This document shows positions 30,969-40,308 of a stretch of 64,000 nt of DNA, one piece after another (the first letter of the stretch is position 1; each line of letters begins with the position of its first letter). The notes under the pieces are model-generated. The model worked only from the letters and a program-made list of their open reading frames with translations. It was not told where the DNA came from and made no database searches. Source of the DNA: Endotrypanum monterogeii (taxonomy: Eukaryota > Euglenozoa > Kinetoplastea > Trypanosomatida > Trypanosomatidae); the NCBI GenBank assembly GCA_000333855.2, contig CM007347.1, positions 199,536 to 263,535 on the forward strand. Direction: 5' to 3'. Position numbers and translations under genes: made by a program.

Positions 30969-32747
30969 ATGAGCGACAAGTATCTCCGAAATGAGCAAGA
31001 ACAGCTTCTGAACTCCATCGGAACGGAGGTGTGCTGGGGGTGGTCGCCAGCCATCGATTTTGTGTCGGTGCTCGCCAAGCGACCACGTCGCGAAGACGGG
31101 AAAGCCGAACCACAGCCCGTTGCGGATGTAAGGAAAGACCAGCAACAAGCCTTGCCAACCTCGCTCCCGCATGCAGGTGGTTTTCCATCGACACGTAGCT
31201 CGAAAAACAGAGAGGAAGCTGAGCTCGACAACCTTATCGCGCAGATTCAAAGCCGTTCGGCGGCGACTACAAGGGCGACGCCGGCCAACGAGGCGTTATC
31301 ATCAACCTCGGATCCCCAACAGGGTTCATTATCCTCTTCCAAGTCGGCTAAGGCCGTTGCGGGCGAAGGGGACAAAGACGTTCGCGTTCTCCTTGCCGGT
31401 GCCTCTGATATTCGCCACCTCTTTCGCACCCTGTCCTCCGTACGTGCCGCTGAGGGTAGTGGAGACCGGCAGGAGCCACAACCAACTCTACACTTTTACG
31501 TCTACGAACCAAACCTGCGTCTGCACTGTCGCCACCTTTTTTTTCTCCAATGGTTGCTCGACAGCATGTTTGCGCTTGAAGAGCTGGAGGAGCGTGTGCT
31601 CATGTTTTTGGACGTCTACGGCAACGCGCTCATGCGCGACATAACTGCCGCGCAAGTGCGCAACGTTGTGCAGCGCCTACGCAAGGCTCTTGAAACGGAT
31701 TCCTCTGCACTCCTTCGCATCGTTTCATTCGAAGAGATGAAGATGAAGGAGCGCGATTTCGTGGAGAGTCAACTGGGGCACTGGAACCGCGATGACTCTA
31801 CGGTGAACATCGAGGAGCAATGGATCCAGCGTGTGCGCCAGGAAATGGCGGAGCGCTACGATAACCGTGACAATATCATTGATTGGGACTTTGTTTTTCA
31901 CCTGACGGAATACACGAATTTGCTTAAGTTCCCTGAGTACCGCAGGTGGCGCAACACTGGCGTCGCGTTTGACGTGACTCATATCAACCCCCGGCAGGGC
32001 TTCGACTATGAATACAAAGCTCCCAACAAAACGCTTTGTTTCTTCTCTCGAACAGGTCGCGGCGTCTACTCGGGAGATATCAAAAATGGCCCCTTCTTCT
32101 CGTTTGGCGCGCTCACGCTCAACAAACACATTTGCCACCGCACCACCGATGGAACCTGCAAGTACGGAAACGGCGTTGTTTCAATGCACAACGTGCGCGC
32201 TTGGATGTACACGCTCATGACCGGGCTGGCGTGGCCATGGGCTAACCACTCGTTTGCCTGGGACGATGCGCGCAACTACAACTACCTCCCTCCAGGAACA
32301 CCGAGCGGCGTCGCCTACACTGCTTCCCTGCCGAACGTACGCGTGCACTTCGTCGGCCTTGATTGGGATCGCTTTGTGCATCACTGCAAGGAGGGAAAGG
32401 TTCCACACATGGATGTGGCTTTCTTTGGCACCTCCTGCACACAATATGTTACACCAGCCGTGCTGCACGACGTGATGTCCAACGCAGGGCATGCGGTCGT
32501 GATTGCGGAGACGGCAAAGTTTATTGTGGACGCTGAGGATGTTGCAAAAAAAGCTTACATCGAGAAGCTTGATGATCTAGCCCGCGCGGGCGGGTGGGTG
32601 CGAGATGACGCATTGACCAGGGCCCTGCATGAAGGTCAGCCCGATGAGCGCCCGATAGAAGGGGCGATGTCTGATGCACAGAGAATCTCACGAGAGCGGT
32701 ACGCGCAGCCATCACTTCTGGCCTACATCGCGCAGCCCGCCGTATAA
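30969..32747 (+). CDS. DNAAF3: Dynein axonemal assembly factor 3
   Basis: DNAAF3 (PF13 in Chlamydomonas) is a cytoplasmic factor for preassembly of axonemal dynein arms. The 592-residue protein has the N-terminal WGWSPAIDF (22-31) corresponding to human WWGLSPALDL, a low-complexity insertion at about 36-135, then VRVLLAGASDIRHLFRTLS, FYVYEPNLRLHCRHLFFL and LDVYGNALMRD matching the first domain. RYDNRDNIIDWDF, YRRWRNTGVAFD and GDIKNGPFFSFG match the second. The C-terminus keeps VVIAETAKFIVD as in the human LIVELARYLVD segment. The low-complexity insertion is absent from the human protein. The start at MSDKYLRNE was chosen because the 112 codons upstream encode T-rich leader. It complements RSP3 at 12199 as a second axoneme gene in the window. 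Confidence 0.9.
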   Translation: MSDKYLRNEQEQLLNSIGTEVCWGWSPAIDFVSVLAKRPRREDGKAEPQPVADVRKDQQQALPTSLPHAGGFPSTRSSKNREEAELDNLIAQIQSRSAATTRATPANEALSSTSDPQQGSLSSSKSAKAVAGEGDKDVRVLLAGASDIRHLFRTLSSVRAAEGSGDRQEPQPTLHFYVYEPNLRLHCRHLFFLQWLLDSMFALEELEERVLMFLDVYGNALMRDITAAQVRNVVQRLRKALETDSSALLRIVSFEEMKMKERDFVESQLGHWNRDDSTVNIEEQWIQRVRQEMAERYDNRDNIIDWDFVFHLTEYTNLLKFPEYRRWRNTGVAFDVTHINPRQGFDYEYKAPNKTLCFFSRTGRGVYSGDIKNGPFFSFGALTLNKHICHRTTDGTCKYGNGVVSMHNVRAWMYTLMTGLAWPWANHSFAWDDARNYNYLPPGTPSGVAYTASLPNVRVHFVGLDWDRFVHHCKEGKVPHMDVAFFGTSCTQYVTPAVLHDVMSNAGHAVVIAETAKFIVDAEDVAKKAYIEKLDDLARAGGWVRDDALTRALHEGQPDERPIEGAMSDAQRISRERYAQPSLLAYIAQPAV

Positions 32748-34805
32748 GACTCCCGCGAAAACAAAAAAAACATGGTGGACTGCGCGCCTGTCCCCGGTGT
32801 GTGCTTGTGTGTGTGCTGATACTTCGGGGGGGGGGTGGAAACGCTTTACATAAGAGCAGGGGAGTGGGACGGTCCTCGTATCGCTGCCGCCATTTTTTTT
32901 TTTTGGAATGCAGGTTTCTTTACCCTTCTGCCCCCAGCAGCAGGCAACATCAAACATGGACACGGGCTCAGGGGAGTGAGGCCAACTTTTTTTTTTTTGC
33001 TTACGCAGGCCCTTCTTTTCTCTCGAAACTCTGCCTCTATTCTTCCGTTTGCCCCAGACGCCGCAACGCTGCTGTTTTGCTCACATACATTTATCTCGTA
33101 TGACTTTAGGGGAGGGCGAGGAGAAAGTCTGTGCAAGTGGCATTTATACTGCGATGACTGAGGCGGTCGGCAAGTGGGGACGATGTAGAGAGGGGAGGAG
33201 GGAAGTAGCGTGGGCTCAGGATGCGTAGACGACGTGTGTGTGTATGTGTGTGTGATATTCTTTTGTCGCCCCCTTTCTCTGCGTTTGCTGCCTTTATGTT
33301 TCTAAGAAAAACGAAGGAAAATGCGCCGCTAGATTTCTACCCTGTCAATTTATGCACGTACTCATACACATCTTCACCATCGCGCAAACTGAGCACATCG
33401 CTTCTTGTCGTGACTGAACACAGCTGCTCGTATTCACCCAGGTATTCGTTGTTGAGGCGCGGCCCCTGCTTCCCTCACCCTTCTTCAGTTAGAGAAAAAA
33501 AAACCAATCCGTGAAGTCGACGCAGTCGCCGCTGTATCATTGGAACGAAATACCTTTAGCAGTGCAGGTATGCTCGTGCGTATATGTGAGATGTAGGCTA
33601 TGTTTCACGCAGCTATTTTCAGTATACTGTTATGGTCACTTCATCTATATTGATCAAGAAAAAATACAACGTAAAGAAGAGATGCTCGCACCCCCGCCCC
33701 TCCCTCTGACCCACCTTTCGTCTCGTATACCGCGATCTTCATATGAGATCGTATTTCCATGATGATTTTCTTCGGCTCCTGAGGTCATCTCTCTACACAT
33801 TATCCCTTTCCTGCTTTGGCCCCTTTCCCACCTCCTGCACACACACGCAACCGGGTGTCCAACTGCAGCGCACACACATATTCACGCAATACACTCACAC
33901 CCGCGCGCACACATACATATAGAGAAACTATAAAGGAAGATATAAGCTCAGAATTTTTTTTTTTTAGCCTTTGCGAGATTTCTGGAGAGAGGCCCTGCCA
34001 TCACCTATCGATCGTCTATCTTTTCTTGTTGCACCCTCACCGACGCAAATTTTTTCTCTGGCAGTCTTCTAGCGACTCCCCTCTCTGGCTGATCTCATTT
34101 AACCGGCCCCCTCCCCCCACTTTTATCTGTTGTGTAATTTTTGCTTCCTCGTCTGTACCCTCTCTCCTCTTTCACACTGCTGATATCGACTTGCTGTGGA
34201 CTTTCACACTGTCATTTCCACTGGGCTTTGAGGAATAGACATCACCGAAGCCCGTCACCCGTCTCACTCCAACCTTTCGAATATTGGGCGCGTTTTCTTC
34301 ACTTATTCTCTTGTTTGTTTTCCTGCGTGGCCTTTCGGGGGGAGAGAAGGGGTAAAAAGGGGTACGAGAAGGAAGACATCTGTCAGAGACGGCGCGCAGG
34401 CAAAGATTTTGCCTTGACGTCCCCACCGCGTCTCGTAGCGCCTCTGTCCACGTCCTATTAGATTTATTCCGCTCTGAATCAATTTTTGTGTCCACCTCCC
34501 GTTTTTTTAATTTTTTTAAATACCCCAACCGGTGGTTCATCTTCTTGCTTTTTCTTACTCTTCTCTCTTGCCGACCGTTGCATCATCGTCTCGCTCGTTT
34601 TTAGTAACTTGCGGCGTTACAGCGAAGTGTGATCACTGACGGCGGTATTCCCTTCCCATCCCCTTTCTCCCCCTCATCCTCATCGGTCCGAGCGCACGCG
34701 TATACACTTGTAATACATCGAGACCCTCATCCTTGAGCTCATAGACGCACAGCCTGAATTCCGCTTTGCCACCACTACCTTGATAGATATTTCCCCCCCT
34801 CCCCC

Positions 34806-34860
<55 letters not shown>

Positions 34861-34921
34861 TATGTACACATCATATACGCATACAGATACACTTCCATAA
34901 AACACGTTTGTAAAAGACCGT
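32748..34921. other. Intergenic region, no supported gene
   Basis: Contains G, T and A runs, GT repeats near 33235-33252, CA-rich sequence near 33837-33916, pyrimidine-rich stretches, and a long (TA)n tract at about 34814-34856 ending 65 bases before the next start codon. Confidence 0.6.
34814..34856. repeat. (TA)n microsatellite upstream of the 34922 gene
   Basis: About 43 bases of uninterrupted TA dinucleotide, one of the longest in the window. Confidence 0.9.
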
Positions 34922-37873
34922 ATGGCGCACCCGGACCAACATATGCAGAGGCCTCCGTCGTCACGTTTGAGCGACTCGGTAGAGCTTCGCGGCCTTCCCA
35001 TCCCAGGGAAAGGAAGTCCGGTAGGGTGGCTGGATGCGGTGCGAGGCACACAGGTCCACCTTTCAGCGTCTGCAGCTGGCGCACCTAGATCTGCAAGCGC
35101 TCCCGCTAAGGGGACACCGCAGCGGAGAAATTTTGCTGAGAAGGGGCACTGGCAGAGGAGTACGGAAAGCGAGCAAACGCCTGATGTTCTTCGTCACCCG
35201 TTAGAGATGACAGCGATGGGGAGTCCTATTCTGGTTGACACAGACGATTCAGACGCCCACATAGATAAGCTGCTCGCACGCGTTAAGAATTTGCCAGGGC
35301 CAGATGACTATGCCGCGTCCCCGTATCCGTCGAGCTCTCCCACGCCAAGACTAGCGTTGCCCCCTGTCCGGGCACAATGGAGTGAGTCCCCCGCCAGCAC
35401 TGCCTTACAAATGCAGTCGGATTCTGTTTCTCCCTCTAGAAGATTTATTCCCATAGCGAAGCGCACTGAGCCCACCATGAATGCGCTATCAACGACAAAC
35501 ACTGTAGCAAAGCATTACTCGGTCGAGAACGGTCGTTCTGCGGCAGCTGCTTCCCAGAACGTGAAGCCACACCGCGGCTACTTTGACGACATGTCCGCCT
35601 CCATCGGTGGCAGAGAACAGCGCTACGACCAGGACTCACCGACGAAGTACTCATCCGTGCTAATGCAAGCCTTGTCTCGCCAAGAAGGTTTGTCCGCTAT
35701 GAAAGGTCGATGGACCCCGATGACGCAGCGAGGGGCTTCATCAACTTATTCTGCAGACGCTGATGAGGCTAAGTCAAGCTCGAGTGACATCCCTCCCGAT
35801 ATGTACGTGGAGGCGATGCGGGCGAAGGTGGCGAAGCAGCAGTGGATTGCACTTGAGAAGGCTCGCCAAGAAGTACTCGAGGAGGCGCGCCGCCGACGTG
35901 ATTGCCCATTTGCACCCGAAGTATCGCCCTACGCTGCGCGCATGCAAAGGCCGACCTCTCTCCGCCCAGAGAACCGTTTCAAGGCGGAGATCATTCGTCG
36001 AAAACACTGGGTCGCCAAGAAGCAGCAGGAGGAGGTGGAGCGCGAGCTACAGTCGTGCACATTTCGCCCACTTACGCTGCGAACTGCTCACCTAGACCCT
36101 GCTGTCATGAAGCCACCACCCCCGGTGACCACTGTGTTCCATGAATTGTATACCGAGGCAGAAAATCGCCGCACTTTTGAGCGGGACGTAAAGCCGCAGC
36201 TTCTCCACCAGCTGGAGGAGCACCAACGCGTTTCTCATGGCCCAATGGCGCCTGTCCAATTGGCTGCGGTTGTGGAGCGCCTGTGTGCCCGAGGGGTTAT
36301 ACGCAACGGCACTAGCGACGGATCTGCACCGAAGAAAGGTAAAGTGGACGGGATACCTTACGGGGGTGATGTCCAATCAGCAAGGCGCCCTGTATCCGAC
36401 ACAGAGGGGCATCGTCCCATGTTGTCGAACGAGACAAAGCGTATTGTGGCTGCTCAGATCGCAGCGGGCGAGCGTGATGAAAATATTGTGAGGCAGCTGT
36501 ACCACAACATCGATGAGGGGTTCGCGCAAACCCAACTGAAAAGGGAGATGGACGAGGAGCAGGAGCGACTGGCACATGCGGAGCGGGCAATGCTACTTGC
36601 ACAAGAGCGTAAAAAACTGCAAAAGGAGCACTATCGAGCAGTTCTCGTCGCCAAGTTCCGCACGCTTGCCCAACACTTGGCGAATGTGCAGAGCCGCAAA
36701 TACCGTGTCACCGCTCCGCAGTCGGTGGTGGAGCTAGCCCGAGCCTCGCTGGACCTACTGAGCGCAGGGGAAGCAGAGGAGCTATTGAGTGCCATGGAGC
36801 ACTGCGGGAAACAAAGGTTGACGGAAAAGGAATTTGTGGTGGTCGTGTTCCGGTACATGAGTGAACAGCGGGTGAACCCCGCGGAAAGCGCTCTCCTGCG
36901 TAATGCACCACCCCCTCCACTTTCGATACGCAGGGCCGCGAGTGCCGTCTCACTCAAGCGCGCCGGCAGTACCCTCGGTATTTCCGAGAAAGCAGTGGGC
37001 TCTCCTGGGGGCTTTCCACACATAAAACGAGAGAAACCTGACCCGGAGGTGATTGAGCAGGTGCGCGCTCGACGAGCGGCAGAGCTGAAGAAATGGAAAG
37101 AGGAACATGAGCGTCGACGCGCCATTTCTGATGGAGTTCTCATTGACGGAAGCGAGTTCACCTTCCAGCCGGCCCCGCGTCGGCTGATTCCGTATGAGTG
37201 CAGGCCAGACGTGACGGTGCCGGTCAGGTCAACGAAAAGCGAGGAGCTGAGGCGCGCTTATGTGAGCGCGCGTGTGCAGGGCACTTCATCGCCACTTGCA
37301 CCGACTGCTGTAGCACCTGCTCTGTGTACCCAGGCACCCCCAGCGACCCGTATGAACGTGGGGGAGTTGTTATCGAGAGGCACTCCAGATTCTCAAGGTC
37401 AGGCTCGCGACAGGAGTGTTGCGGCTGGCACTATCTCTACACAAGAGGTGAGGGGAGCTGCAGCCCCTGCCTCCCCTAACAGTGGACCTCTCACAACTTC
37501 TCCTGCCACGAGGCCACCGCAGCGTGCAGAAGCTTCGCGTGTGCTCTCCACTTCACCCGCCTCTGGAGCCGCCCTGGCCGAGCAAGGCGATCGTGCGGGC
37601 TCCTACGCTGCGGCTCTGGGTCGCTCGCCAACACCAACACATCGGCAGGCTGCTTCGATTTCTCCCGTTGCTGCACCCCCTAAAAAAAGTAACCCAGGTC
37701 AATTGGCATCGCAGCCGCACAGTGCGTGCTCCTGCCGCAACAGGGTCACTGTAACCTCCGCAGCGCCTTTGATCGATCAGATTACTCGCAGCACTCCCGA
37801 GGAACGCGAACGTCTTGGGCGTGAGCTGCTGCTTCGACAGCTGAGGGAGCATCAGCGACGCTCTGGAGACTGA
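34922..37873 (+). CDS. Unknown large coiled-coil protein with C-x-F-x-P-type motifs
   Basis: 983 residues, not assigned to a named family. Residues 1-290 are low-complexity and Ser/Pro-rich. Around 295-390 is a charged helix carrying two short motifs, CPFAP (328) and CTFRP (379); a third similar motif, FTFQPAP, occurs near 746. Repeated [CS]xFxP motifs are common in protist flagellar and basal-body proteins, which is the basis for suggesting a cytoskeletal role. A second helical block spans about 530-600 (DEEQERLAHAERAMLLAQE). A LTEKEFVVVVFRYM segment near 640 resembles an EF-hand-like helix pair without a clear calcium loop. Residues about 790-960 are Ala/Pro/Ser/Thr-rich. The C-terminus is a short charged helix ending HQRRSGD. 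Start codon is the first ATG after the (TA)n tract. Confidence 0.75.
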   Translation: MAHPDQHMQRPPSSRLSDSVELRGLPIPGKGSPVGWLDAVRGTQVHLSASAAGAPRSASAPAKGTPQRRNFAEKGHWQRSTESEQTPDVLRHPLEMTAMGSPILVDTDDSDAHIDKLLARVKNLPGPDDYAASPYPSSSPTPRLALPPVRAQWSESPASTALQMQSDSVSPSRRFIPIAKRTEPTMNALSTTNTVAKHYSVENGRSAAAASQNVKPHRGYFDDMSASIGGREQRYDQDSPTKYSSVLMQALSRQEGLSAMKGRWTPMTQRGASSTYSADADEAKSSSSDIPPDMYVEAMRAKVAKQQWIALEKARQEVLEEARRRRDCPFAPEVSPYAARMQRPTSLRPENRFKAEIIRRKHWVAKKQQEEVERELQSCTFRPLTLRTAHLDPAVMKPPPPVTTVFHELYTEAENRRTFERDVKPQLLHQLEEHQRVSHGPMAPVQLAAVVERLCARGVIRNGTSDGSAPKKGKVDGIPYGGDVQSARRPVSDTEGHRPMLSNETKRIVAAQIAAGERDENIVRQLYHNIDEGFAQTQLKREMDEEQERLAHAERAMLLAQERKKLQKEHYRAVLVAKFRTLAQHLANVQSRKYRVTAPQSVVELARASLDLLSAGEAEELLSAMEHCGKQRLTEKEFVVVVFRYMSEQRVNPAESALLRNAPPPPLSIRRAASAVSLKRAGSTLGISEKAVGSPGGFPHIKREKPDPEVIEQVRARRAAELKKWKEEHERRRAISDGVLIDGSEFTFQPAPRRLIPYECRPDVTVPVRSTKSEELRRAYVSARVQGTSSPLAPTAVAPALCTQAPPATRMNVGELLSRGTPDSQGQARDRSVAAGTISTQEVRGAAAPASPNSGPLTTSPATRPPQRAEASRVLSTSPASGAALAEQGDRAGSYAAALGRSPTPTHRQAASISPVAAPPKKSNPGQLASQPHSACSCRNRVTVTSAAPLIDQITRSTPEERERLGRELLLRQLREHQRRSGD

Positions 37874-38919
37874 TGGGGACCTGGGAAAGAAAAAAATTGG
37901 ACGAAACATCCGGAAGGACTCTTTTTCTTTCTTTCTTTCTTTGCGGTGCGTCTGCGGATATAAAAAAGGGCGTTTGTAGTGACGGACTACTCTGACCGGT
38001 ATCGGTGCCACCTCTCCTCTCATTCCTCTTGACCAGCATTTGCTAGACTCAGATGTCGGTAGAAAGGAAGGCAAGGGAGGGGAGTGGAGAGGGTACGGCG
38101 CGTGTGGTTGACAGGCATCCAAAAAAAAAAAATAATACATGTGCAGGTGAAATTGGCGACGTGTGATTTCTATGCTGTCGTTCGCTCATGTCCATGTGTG
38201 TGTCTGTTCGTGTATACATGGTATGTATAGGTCCATAGACGTAGATGTTGCTCTTTTGCAGTGGCGATGAAGCGCAAGCATCTGCACAAAAGTGCAGAAA
38301 AAAAAAAAAGGTTCTTGTCGTCGTATATAGGTGCGGTCAACTAAAAGAAAAAAAAATTATCTGGCAGCAGTATGTTGTGAAGGACGGGGGACGCTGGTGC
38401 GCTTGCAAAATACCGGTGAGGTTTTTTCTTTCTGGTGTGGATCGGTGCGTCGCTCCATGAAATGCTACATGTATTTTTTTCGCGTTTCCTATGCCCACGT
38501 TGGCTTCCTCGGCACTTGTTGAATCGGTGGCGCTTACTATTCTCTCCTCTCCCGTTCTCTTCCTCTGGGGTTCCTTCACCTTTTGTCGTCATCTCGCTGC
38601 CTCCCCCTATCTCTTCGGCGTCTCACCATCGCTCTTGGAATACATTTCCCTTTCACTACTGCCGCACACACATCTGTTTGGTTTATAGTTTGTATGTGCC
38701 GGCGTGTGCTTCTGCGGGAAAGGCTTTCTCCCCCCCCCCCCAAAGAAACAATACAAGTAGATAGTCCAACCCTGGGGAGAACTCTGCATCCCCCCCTCCC
38801 CCTCCCTCTCCTTTCCGCCAACCCGTCCATGGTGATATTGCACACGACCGTATTGCCTTCCGCACCAGGGTGTTGTCCTATCCACAGCACAGATATATAT
38901 ATATATATATCTGTGAGAC
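37874..38919. other. Intergenic region with a palindromic leader, no supported gene
   Basis: Contains TTTC repeats near 37922-37941, several A-runs, a C-run near 38731, and pyrimidine-rich sequence. It ends with CCACAG and a perfect palindrome directly before the next start codon. Confidence 0.6.
38888..38915 (+). promoter_or_regulatory. Perfect 28-bp palindrome four bases before a start codon
   Basis: A CACAG arm, an (AT)9 core and a CTGTG arm are fully self-complementary. The next bases are AGAC and then the ATG at 38920. The nearest upstream AG preceded by pyrimidines is at 38886-38887, so if that is the spliced-leader acceptor, the gene-encoded 5'UTR would be almost only this hairpin. 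Confidence 0.75.
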
Positions 38920-40308
38920 ATGACAGATTATCGCTTGCCGTCTCTCGTCGCACCAATGGTTCACCAACCCGACAACTCGGACAGTGGTAAAGTGAACGAC
39001 TATGCCCTTTGTCAAAAGTATGCCGCTTATACCGCGCAGTTGCGTGGGCTTCTTCAGGACACCACAGGGGAGTTGCCGTTCGGTGTGCAAACCGCTGAGG
39101 TGGAGCACCGCATTCTGTTGATTCAGTCCGCCTTGGACGAAGTGGAGCGACTGCACGCCGAGGCACGCTGGCGCATCGAATACCGTAACAATCAGCGGCT
39201 TTTGGAGAACTACGAGCGACAAATGGAGGCGGAGGAGGCGGCCGAAAAGAAGCGCCAGGAGGCTGAAAAGGAGCGTGTGGCGCAGGTAGAGGAAATGCGC
39301 AGCATGCAGGTCGCCTACTACAGGGATAGAAATGATCGCACGGACATGAAGGCGAAACAGTGCCGTGCCTACAACTCAGAGCTGCAAGTGCACACAGTAA
39401 TGAAAGCGGGATCGAGTGAAGCGCGCCGGAAACGTAACTTAGCGAACCTTGAGGTTGAGCGACAGCGGAAGCTGAAGGAGTTGCACGACCGTATGGAGGC
39501 CAAACAAGAATACACGCGAAGGGTGAGAGAGCGCCAGGCCGCCCTAATAGCTGAGAAGCACGCACGTAATGCACAAATAGCAGAGATTCGCTCGCATGAG
39601 ATCGAGGCTAAGTTGCGCGCGCTGCGTGAGGCTAAGCGTTGCAAGTGGACGGAAAAAAAGGAAGCCAGTCGTTTCAAGTCTGTCATTGTGTGGAAGAGGG
39701 GCGAGGCTATATTGGAGACACAACTTAAAGATCACAATTGCCTTCTCGAGGAGCTGGAGCGGCGTGAGCGGGAGCAAGAAATGCGCTACGCGGAGGAGAA
39801 GGCAGAGCAACAGGCCTACTTTGAGCAGCGGAAGATGCTCCGCAACGTGCGCCAAGAACGAAATGATGAGAACATTCGGAAGTTGATAGATAAGCGCCTG
39901 ACGCGCGGCATGGAAATTGTGAAGGCAGTGGAAGAGAAAAGAGAGCGTGCCGTGCTTGCAAAGGAGCAGCAAGCTGCGCGGTACATCGAGGCCGGGAAGA
40001 TGCTCGATGAGGACCTGGTGCAACACCGCCTGCGCGCACAAAAAATGCAGGAATACCGCACGAACGCGTCCTTAGCACAGAATTTTAGGCGCTGGAATCA
40101 TCGTGCAGCCCGTATAATGGAGGAATTGCAGAGGGAAAGAGAAGCGCAGGTGTCAGAGGCGGATTCCCCTAGTTCTTCGAACAGGAAAAAAAATGAGCAG
40201 ACGATGTCTGTAGATGGTCAGTCTAGGACGTTAGAGCAGTACCGTATCGCCTCGTCGCGTGCAATCATATCCGATGCGTTACCCTCCCCCAGTGATTTTG
40301 CTGTCTAG
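38920..40308 (+). CDS. Unknown coiled-coil protein, 462 residues
   Basis: Residues about 60-410 are nearly continuous charged alpha-helix rich in Glu, Arg, Lys, Gln and Ala with few prolines, as in an extended coiled coil. The N-terminal ~55 residues (MTDYRLPSLVAP onward) and C-terminal ~60 residues are likely disordered. Short motifs such as EKKRQEAEKERVAQVEEM and RVRERQAALIAEKHARNAQI are generic. No catalytic or membrane segment is present. The protein resembles trypanosomatid flagellar and ciliary coiled-coil proteins in style; no named family can be assigned. The neighbour at 34922 is also helical, but shared transcription does not imply a complex. Its start codon is preceded by the 28-bp palindrome described separately. 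Confidence 0.75.
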   Translation: MTDYRLPSLVAPMVHQPDNSDSGKVNDYALCQKYAAYTAQLRGLLQDTTGELPFGVQTAEVEHRILLIQSALDEVERLHAEARWRIEYRNNQRLLENYERQMEAEEAAEKKRQEAEKERVAQVEEMRSMQVAYYRDRNDRTDMKAKQCRAYNSELQVHTVMKAGSSEARRKRNLANLEVERQRKLKELHDRMEAKQEYTRRVRERQAALIAEKHARNAQIAEIRSHEIEAKLRALREAKRCKWTEKKEASRFKSVIVWKRGEAILETQLKDHNCLLEELERREREQEMRYAEEKAEQQAYFEQRKMLRNVRQERNDENIRKLIDKRLTRGMEIVKAVEEKRERAVLAKEQQAARYIEAGKMLDEDLVQHRLRAQKMQEYRTNASLAQNFRRWNHRAARIMEELQREREAQVSEADSPSSSNRKKNEQTMSVDGQSRTLEQYRIASSRAIISDALPSPSDFAV

